The translations under genes and the position numbers were made by a program. This document shows positions 7,165-12,599 of a stretch of DNA of 12,599 bases, one piece after another. How positions within the stretch are numbered: position 1 is the stretch's first letter; each line of letters begins with the position of its first letter. The notes beneath the pieces were generated by a model. It was not told the DNA's origin, ran no database searches, and was given only the letters and a program-made list of their open reading frames with translations. Source of the DNA: Fidelibacterota bacterium (GTDB taxonomy: Bacteria > Fidelibacterota > Fidelibacteria > Fidelibacterales > Fidelibacteraceae); NCBI GenBank assembly GCA_023134755.1, contig JAGLUM010000284.1, positions 1-12,599 of the forward strand. Reading direction: 5' to 3'.

Positions 7165-8529
7165 TTATTTACCAATACAAAAATGATCGAATATATTGTT
7201 CAGCACATCTTCTGAAGTGGTGTGACCGGTGATGTCATCCAGAGCATTAATGGCCTCACGGATATCCAGAGCAATATATTCATTAGACAAAGATTGGAAG
7301 ATTGCCTGCCGGGCACAGTTGAGCGCTTCAATAACTTGAAGCAAAGCATGTTTATGCCGTTGTTTTGTGATGGCAATGGTGCTTCCATCAACACGATAAT
7401 GTAATTGTATAGTAGAAAGCATTTTTTCAAGCAATACATCCAAATGTTGATGATGAGTCGCAGATACCGCAATAGATATTTCAGCATCTAATACCGGAAG
7501 GTCAAAAGACAGATCAATTTTATTGTAAACAACAATAACGGGAATTTTAGAATAACGCGAAAGAAACTGTTTTTCAAATGCATAGCCGTCTGTCATTGTA
7601 ATATCAACAACCAGGAGGATCATATCTGCATCGCCCAATGTTTTGTATGCGCGTTCGGTTCCGATTTTTTCAATTGGATCCTGTGTTTTCCGCAAACCTG
7701 CGGTATCAACTAGCCGGAATAAAAACCCCTGATGAGCAAAAGATTCTTCAATTGTATCTCGTGTGGTCCCAGGAATATGTGAAATAATTGCGCGATCTTC
7801 TTCAAGCAAAGCATTTAGCAAGCTTGATTTTCCTGTGTTTGGACGGCCGACAATAGGAACCAATACTCCTTCGCGGAGAATTTTCCCGGCACTGTAGGAA
7901 TCCACTAATGCAAATATATGTGTTTTGGCCTCATCAATTTTTTTATTAATCTCCTCGTGTGGTAAAGGGGTGATCTCCTCCTCGGAAAAATCAAGCTCTA
8001 GCTCTAAAATGGATGCAATGTCTGTGAGTTCATTGCGGAGAGCATGTACCTTTTCAGAAAGTTTTCCGGACAAGGTCCGGGTTGCTAATTTTTGTCCGGT
8101 ATCCGATACGGCATGGATCAGATCCGCAACGGCTTCAGCCTGTAAAAGATCAAGTTTACCATTTACAAAAGCGCGCCGCGTGAACTCGCCGGGTAATGCT
8201 GGACGTGCTCCTAAGCGGTAATACAGGGCCAATATTGCCGGCGCAGCGCTAAAACCGCCATGACAGGAAATCTCCACGGTATCTTCTCCGGTGTATGAGG
8301 CCGGGGCCTTGAAATAAGTCACGACCACATCATCCAGTATTTCATCTGTATCAAGATCTACCACATGGGTAAATTGTGCATAGCGTGGTTTTAATGTTTT
8401 TATTGCCAATCCGTTCAGAGCAATGCGAAGGGCATCATTACCGGAAATACGCACAACAGAAATACCGCCTACACCCGGTGGTGTTGATATAGCGGCAACG
8501 GTATCATCATTATATACAGCAGTGGTCAT
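7165..8529 (-). CDS. mnmE: tRNA modification GTPase MnmE (TrmE)
   Basis: MnmE is the dimeric GTPase that binds a folate one-carbon donor and works with MnmG on U34 of tRNA. The protein has 454 residues, the standard length. The N-terminal folate-binding domain shows ISTPPGVGGISVVRISG near 14-30 and LPGEFTRRAFVNGKLDLLQAEAV near 112-134. The inserted G domain has the P-loop GRPNTGKS (228-235), TTRD (255-258), DTAG (275-278) and NKID (336-339). The C-terminal CIGK with the conserved Cys451 is intact. The ATG overlaps the stop codon of the beta-helix gene by one base (TAATG) and has no evident ribosome-binding site, so its translation is probably coupled to that of the exported protein, an unusual partner for this housekeeping gene. 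Confidence 0.97.
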   Translation of the reverse strand: MTTAVYNDDTVAAISTPPGVGGISVVRISGNDALRIALNGLAIKTLKPRYAQFTHVVDLDTDEILDDVVVTYFKAPASYTGEDTVEISCHGGFSAAPAILALYYRLGARPALPGEFTRRAFVNGKLDLLQAEAVADLIHAVSDTGQKLATRTLSGKLSEKVHALRNELTDIASILELELDFSEEEITPLPHEEINKKIDEAKTHIFALVDSYSAGKILREGVLVPIVGRPNTGKSSLLNALLEEDRAIISHIPGTTRDTIEESFAHQGFLFRLVDTAGLRKTQDPIEKIGTERAYKTLGDADMILLVVDITMTDGYAFEKQFLSRYSKIPVIVVYNKIDLSFDLPVLDAEISIAVSATHHQHLDVLLEKMLSTIQLHYRVDGSTIAITKQRHKHALLQVIEALNCARQAIFQSLSNEYIALDIREAINALDDITGHTTSEDVLNNIFDHFCIGK

Positions 8530-11102
8530 TATTTTATTAACATAAGTTTTTTGGTTGAAAGCGTGATACCGTCACGGTGTAAACGGCAGATATATAATCC
8601 TGCGGGTAGGTGCGCGGCATAAAATGTCAAAACATGCGAACCCGCAGGCATAAAGGTATTAAGTAATGTTTGCACATGCTGTCCTTTGAGGTTGTAAATA
8701 TCCAATCCCGTCAATCCGGCTTTTTCAAGTGAAAAAGACAATCGGGTTTCGGGATTAAATGGATTGGGATATACATGAAGAAGATCATAATATTCTGGAA
8801 AAAAAACACGTGCTGTTAAAACAAGCTCTTTGTCAAAGACTACCGGAGGGTGTGCGCCGCAGTGTCCTAGTCCGGGTGCTGTGCCATCGTAGTCTGCAGC
8901 GTTATAATGAACCAGATAATATTCTCCCTGTACATATTTTGCTGTTCCAAATTCGCGGCAAGGTGAACCGTCCGAGAGTGCGTATGTTATCGTAAAAAGG
9001 GGATCATTATCCAGCATGTTGCCGGCGGTAATATCCGATAAATCATCCCGCTTTAGAATGCTGCCGATACCGCTCATTAAATCGGTATATGCAAAATCTA
9101 TTTCTGTATCACTAAGCTCAACCTGTATTTGATTCGGATTCCAGATAATAGAATTGAGAACCGTAGAACGGTCACTGTGTTGATCGAAATACAGTATTCC
9201 CGATGAGTCTGAGCCGGCCGTATTGTCTGCCAGGGTAGACTGAATTATCGTAGTTTTTCCGCCGCGCGAAGCAATTGCAGCCCCTTTGTTTTCGGCATGA
9301 TTTCCGCTCAGCAGAACATTATGTATTTGCAGGTCTGTATTGGTAGTATATATACCCCCGCCGTATTGTGAGATCGAACCCGGTTTTAACATATGTGATA
9401 TTGCGGAATCTGTATTTGCAATATTATCAGAAATATCCGTATAAAATAAAATGAGTTTGGAATTATTTTCCGCATAAATACCGCCGCCGGATGACGCAGT
9501 ATTTTGATAAATATCTGTATGTGCCATTTTCCCGGTGGAACTTGCAAAAAATAGTGCGCCGCCCATATAGGCAGTATTGTTCTGCATAGTGACATGATTC
9601 AGCGTTATGGTAGATAATAAAGCATACAACGCGCCGCCGCCAAATTCAGCATGATTGTCTTCAAACACAACGCGCTCAATATAACAGCTTGAATTTTCGC
9701 AGTACAAGCCGCCGCCGAAGGTATAATTATTATAAAAAAAGCGACCACGACCATGTTTCAACGTAACTCCGCGCAACGCAAGCGAATCCGTATTGCTGAC
9801 AGAAATAACCGGTGAATAACCGGCTGTATCCGCTAAAAGTATAGTAGATATTATTGCACTTGTATCATTATCGAAAATATAAGTAGAGCCAATAGTTAAA
9901 ATTTTATTTTCAACAGCTATATTGCCGCGGTAAATCCCGGGTTGAATGACCACCGTATCTTCATCAGCGGCATAATCCACCGCTGCTTGAATGCTTGCGA
10001 AAGGGAGCTCTTGAGTACCGTTCCCCCAGACATCATCGCCGTCAATATCCACCCAAAAATGATGGTTTGTATTTAAACGCACATGCCGGGCTGATTCATA
10101 CGCACCCATATCCGGCGGTGCCCATTCAGGATTTGGCCGAACACTACCAACGATATCAGAAAGGGGAATACCCGAAGTATCCGGATCGGCAGCAGAAATA
10201 CAGGGTGATATTGGCAATAATACCGGGTGTGCATTTGTGGAATCAATCAGTGGGTCATCCACAATATTCCCAATTCCGGCGTACCCGTTTTTAACTGCGG
10301 AATATCGAATAGTAAACTGATCCGGATCTGCAGGGATTGCATTAGTGAAAATTGAATTGCTTATTATGACGGATGAACCCGTTGCGGTAAATGCTGGATT
10401 CAGAGTAATATTATTAAAAAATGTAACAAAATTATATTGCGCAGAGGCCTGCGAAAAATTCATAAGCGCAACAGAACATTGATTATCAAAAGCTGCAAGA
10501 TTATAGGTTGTCAGCGAACTTGTGTTGTCCGCTGAAAGCAAATAGGGCACCTGCTGGGATTTCCACACAGCATTCGCGGTTGTTAGATGAGATTGTACCA
10601 GAGAAATAGCTGATGAATCCCCATTTTGGATATTATAATGAACTGTATTCTGCATACTGAGATCTGACGAAATCAGTTTAAGGCGGTTTCCTTTAAAATG
10701 AATGCCATCAAACTGCACACCTTGGGAATGACGAATAATTATACCGCCACCGTTATTGTCTTCCGCCAGATCGAACAAGATTCCTTTAACAATTGTGCTA
10801 TCAGCATGATCAACTACAAAAAGCGGTTCAGTATTAGTTGAATTATAAACAGCAACACCGGTAGTAAAAGAATAGGAATCCGGGTTTTTCATATAATTAT
10901 TTGCAATAATGGCAAGCTGTTTATCGGCAATGGTAACTGTTCCGGAATTTTGAAAAGATCGCATAACTAAAACCGTATCACCGGAAACCGCCGTATCCAC
11001 TGCAGCCTGAATAGAGGATAAACTATCCGGAACAATCCAGACCGCCGCATATGCAGTAGCAGAGATACATAATAAAAAAATCGCAAAACGTAAATATTTC
11101 AC
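8529..11102 (-). CDS. exported right-handed beta-helix protein with C-terminal sorting-type domain
   Basis: This 857-residue secreted protein has an N-terminal signal peptide (about 1-19, ending ATAYA). Two beta-helix modules follow, each opening with a SIQAAVD block (about 30-36 and 370-376), the second preceded by DIDGDDVWGNGTQELPFA. The first ends in DMGAYES near 331-337, a motif common in such surface proteins. The second module carries repeats of the form xxxN...GGGxY (near 463, 488, 514, 539 and 581), resembling chlamydial Pmp-type repeats. The C terminus holds YPNPFNPETRLSFSL from residue 778 and ends in KLMLIK, typical of FlgD-Ig/type IX-like sorting domains. I chose GTG at 11102, preceded by AGAAGG, because it gives a clean signal peptide; TTG at 11129 would add nine polar residues. 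Likely role is at the cell surface, perhaps binding or cutting polysaccharide; no catalytic site was identified. Confidence 0.87.
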   Translation of the reverse strand: MKYLRFAIFLLCISATAYAAVWIVPDSLSSIQAAVDTAVSGDTVLVMRSFQNSGTVTIADKQLAIIANNYMKNPDSYSFTTGVAVYNSTNTEPLFVVDHADSTIVKGILFDLAEDNNGGGIIIRHSQGVQFDGIHFKGNRLKLISSDLSMQNTVHYNIQNGDSSAISLVQSHLTTANAVWKSQQVPYLLSADNTSSLTTYNLAAFDNQCSVALMNFSQASAQYNFVTFFNNITLNPAFTATGSSVIISNSIFTNAIPADPDQFTIRYSAVKNGYAGIGNIVDDPLIDSTNAHPVLLPISPCISAADPDTSGIPLSDIVGSVRPNPEWAPPDMGAYESARHVRLNTNHHFWVDIDGDDVWGNGTQELPFASIQAAVDYAADEDTVVIQPGIYRGNIAVENKILTIGSTYIFDNDTSAIISTILLADTAGYSPVISVSNTDSLALRGVTLKHGRGRFFYNNYTFGGGLYCENSSCYIERVVFEDNHAEFGGGALYALLSTITLNHVTMQNNTAYMGGALFFASSTGKMAHTDIYQNTASSGGGIYAENNSKLILFYTDISDNIANTDSAISHMLKPGSISQYGGGIYTTNTDLQIHNVLLSGNHAENKGAAIASRGGKTTIIQSTLADNTAGSDSSGILYFDQHSDRSTVLNSIIWNPNQIQVELSDTEIDFAYTDLMSGIGSILKRDDLSDITAGNMLDNDPLFTITYALSDGSPCREFGTAKYVQGEYYLVHYNAADYDGTAPGLGHCGAHPPVVFDKELVLTARVFFPEYYDLLHVYPNPFNPETRLSFSLEKAGLTGLDIYNLKGQHVQTLLNTFMPAGSHVLTFYAAHLPAGLYICRLHRDGITLSTKKLMLIK

Positions 11103-11106
11103 AGGA

Positions 11107-11112
11107 CCTTCT
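11107..11112 (-). promoter_or_regulatory. ribosome-binding site deciding the beta-helix protein start
   Basis: AGAAGG lies 4 bases before the GTG at 11102, which begins MKYLRFAIF, a typical signal-peptide N terminus. The competing TTG at 11129 has no purine-rich site upstream. Spacing is slightly short, so the choice is likely but not certain. Confidence 0.55.
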
Positions 11113-11143
11113 TCTGTATATTGATACAATTAAAAGAACAAGC

Positions 11144-11845
11144 TTAATTTGTCAATTCAACATGTCCGAAAACCGCATTCATTTCAATAGTAACTGAATA
11201 CGCAGCGGAAGGTTCGGAAATAAATTTTCGCCTATCTTCCACTTTCCCAAATACTGGGCCGCCATGTTTTGTTACATTCCAATTTAAGGGAATGGCAAGA
11301 CTGACATCACCAAATATCGCGCTGATCTCAATATAGGCACCGGTTTTCGGAATAGCTTCTCGCAAATCAATTGTAAGGTTGCCGAAAACCGCCGTTCCAT
11401 GTCCACCGGCAAGCTGTTTGTCATTAATAATTTCATGCTGTCTATTAAAGAGCGTATTAATATTAAACACATGATCTGCGCTGTTCACGTGAACACCACC
11501 GGAGGCATCGGGATTGCTAATCTGTTTTTTGCGAGGCCAAACAATCACCCCCACAAGGATCAGCATTGCCGGCCAGATCAGATCACTGATATCATAAATA
11601 TTATGCGTATGCAAAAGAAACAGAACCCCCAGGAAAATCATAAAAACACCGCCGCCGAAAGAACCGCCTTGAGCGAAGATGGTGATAAAACCAAGTAAAA
11701 CAAGGATAAGTGGCCACCATTCGAGAAACAGATCATCAATATTCCACCATCCGATATTATTGCCGAGCGCAACAATACCAAAACATATAAAAACAAGGGC
11801 AAGAATAATTCGAAAGAGATTATGCTGAGTTACTTTCTTTTCCAT
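11144..11845 (-). CDS. LiaF/DUF5668-like membrane protein
   Basis: This 233-residue inner-membrane protein has four predicted transmembrane segments (about 10-28, 42-58, 64-79 and 86-103), a short basic stop (RKK, 105-107), and a soluble C-terminal beta domain (about 145-233). That domain contains repeated units: GTAVFGNLTIDL, ISAIFGDVSLAI, GGPVFGKVED and MNAVFGHVEL. This is the layout of DUF5668 plus LiaF/YvqF C-terminal proteins. In Firmicutes LiaF restrains the cell-envelope stress kinase LiaS; there is no kinase or regulator gene here, so a role in envelope sensing is inferred by family only. The ATG lies inside the end of pdxT in another frame and has a strong GGAGG site 6 bases upstream. 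It is followed by the exported beta-helix gene after 41 bases. Confidence 0.82.
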   Translation of the reverse strand: MEKKVTQHNLFRIILALVFICFGIVALGNNIGWWNIDDLFLEWWPLILVLLGFITIFAQGGSFGGGVFMIFLGVLFLLHTHNIYDISDLIWPAMLILVGVIVWPRKKQISNPDASGGVHVNSADHVFNINTLFNRQHEIINDKQLAGGHGTAVFGNLTIDLREAIPKTGAYIEISAIFGDVSLAIPLNWNVTKHGGPVFGKVEDRRKFISEPSAAYSVTIEMNAVFGHVELTN

Positions 11846-12425
11846 TTTTTACCTCCATGATTTTTTGAATAAAATACCGGTGGATACGCATATCCTTAGT
11901 CAATTCCGGATGAAAACTGGCACCCAGATGCAGCCTAGATTCAACCAGTACCGGAATATTATCATGTTCTGCCAGCACCCGGATCGAATCACCCACAGAG
12001 ACAATTTGGGGCGCCCGGATAAAAACAGCATGATAAGGCTTTTCAATGTCAAAATGTAGCGTAATATCATCTACAAAAGAATCTTTCTGTGAACCGTAAG
12101 CATTGCGGGAAACACAGACATCAATAAGTTCCAATTGATGGATCCGGGAATCGGAGATACCCTTCCCGAGTAAAATCAGTCCAGCACATGTTCCGAATAT
12201 TGGTTTGGACTTCCCAAATTGCAGAATGTCATCATAAGCAATGCGGAACCCCATTACTTTTGTCATCGTGCTTGATTCCCCGCCGGGAATAATCAGTCCA
12301 TCAAGGTCTTCAAGTTGTTCCACGTACTTTACTATTACAGGTACTGCACCGACCAAAGATAAAATATCAACATGCCGGGTATATGCACCTTGAATTCCCA
12401 ATACACCGATGCGCAATTTCGTCAT
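11820..12425 (-). CDS. pdxT: pyridoxal 5'-phosphate synthase glutaminase subunit PdxT
   Basis: PdxT hydrolyses glutamine and channels ammonia to PdxS for PLP synthesis in the DXP-independent pathway, in a cytoplasmic complex. The 201-residue protein has the class I glutaminase features: GGESST at 48-53, the nucleophile Cys80 in FGTCAG, RNAYGSQ at 107-113, and the His172-Glu174 pair in FHPEL. Length is normal for the family. The ATG follows the pdxS stop codon by 15 bases and has AGGTG 5 bases upstream, a standard pdxS-pdxT arrangement. Its last 26 bases overlap the start of the membrane-protein gene, which suggests coupled translation. Function is certain. Confidence 0.96.
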   Translation of the reverse strand: MTKLRIGVLGIQGAYTRHVDILSLVGAVPVIVKYVEQLEDLDGLIIPGGESSTMTKVMGFRIAYDDILQFGKSKPIFGTCAGLILLGKGISDSRIHQLELIDVCVSRNAYGSQKDSFVDDITLHFDIEKPYHAVFIRAPQIVSVGDSIRVLAEHDNIPVLVESRLHLGASFHPELTKDMRIHRYFIQKIMEVKNGKESNSA

Positions 12426-12440
12426 GAAAGCACCTGTTAT

Positions 12441-12599
12441 TTACCAGCCACGTTTTGCCATTTTTTCATCTTCTTCGAGACTCGAAGCAACAATACCCAC
12501 CATAGCGTCCTCTAGTCCCTTAGAAACCTCTGCCAGGACTGCAGGATCATTATAATGTGTTACAGCTTTTACGATTGCCTCTGCGCGTTGTTTCGGGTC
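12441..12599 (-). CDS. pdxS: pyridoxal 5'-phosphate synthase subunit PdxS, C-terminal fragment
   Basis: Only the last 52 codons are inside the window; the rest lies beyond the right edge. The translated end begins [19 protein letters not shown], continues with [15 protein letters not shown] and finishes MAKRGW, which matches the C terminus of PdxS, the (beta/alpha)8 synthase that builds PLP from ribose 5-phosphate, glyceraldehyde 3-phosphate and ammonia. The adjacency to pdxT confirms it. The promoter of the operon must lie outside the window. No disruption is visible in the part present. Confidence 0.95.
   Translation of the reverse strand, partial: DPKQRAEAIVKAVTHYNDPAVLAEVSKGLEDAMVGIVASSLEEDEKMAKRGW

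Noticed and set aside
9355..9722. Repeated CCGCCG clusters on the plus strand as a DNA repeat array
   Set aside because: They encode the Gly-Gly-Gly turns of the beta-helix repeats on the minus strand, with irregular spacing and diverged flanks, so they reflect protein repeats.
11103..11129. TTG start adding nine residues before the beta-helix signal peptide
   Set aside because: The extension is acidic and polar, weakens the signal peptide, and lacks a ribosome-binding site.

Overview
This window looks like chromosomal DNA from a bacterium of the Fibrobacteres-Chlorobi-Bacteroidetes (FCB) superphylum or a related candidate phylum such as Neomarinimicrobiota, Cloacimonadota or Ignavibacteria-like lineages. 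The clues are a secreted right-handed beta-helix protein ending in a YPNPFNP-type C-terminal domain, a small single-RRM RNA-binding protein, and AT-rich sequence. The exact phylum cannot be fixed from sequence reading alone. Every supported gene is on the minus strand, so transcription runs from the right edge to the left.

Right and centre (12599 down to 3305): a long co-directional run with short gaps or overlaps, probably one operon or a few overlapping units. In transcription order it holds the 3' end of pdxS, then pdxT (together PLP synthase), a four-helix LiaF/DUF5668-like membrane protein whose start lies inside pdxT, a large exported beta-helix protein, mnmE (start overlapping the previous stop codon by one base), mnmG, and an unusual multidomain cytoplasmic protein. 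MnmE and MnmG form the enzyme complex that modifies U34 of certain tRNAs.

The last gene of the run is the most unusual. An ATG-based reading gives 607 residues beginning in the middle of a ferredoxin fold. Reading upstream in frame restores a complete CxxCxxC...CP iron-sulfur domain. No ATG, GTG or TTG exists in that extension, but an ATT codon sits 6 bases behind an AAAGGG ribosome-binding site. The protein then reads ferredoxin, DUF1858, a TusA-like segment, DUF2249, and a SsuA/NMT1-type substrate-binding fold with no signal peptide.

Left (1 to 3304): three separately spaced genes with AT-rich gaps. The RRM protein has an intrinsic terminator and a strongly structured leader of about 160 bases, including a 15-bp hairpin ending just before the Shine-Dalgarno sequence. 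This looks like a candidate cis-regulatory RNA. Further left are a CoA-disulfide reductase/NADH oxidase-like flavoprotein and a GyrI-like small-molecule-binding protein. No tRNA, rRNA, CRISPR array, insertion sequence or phage gene was seen.
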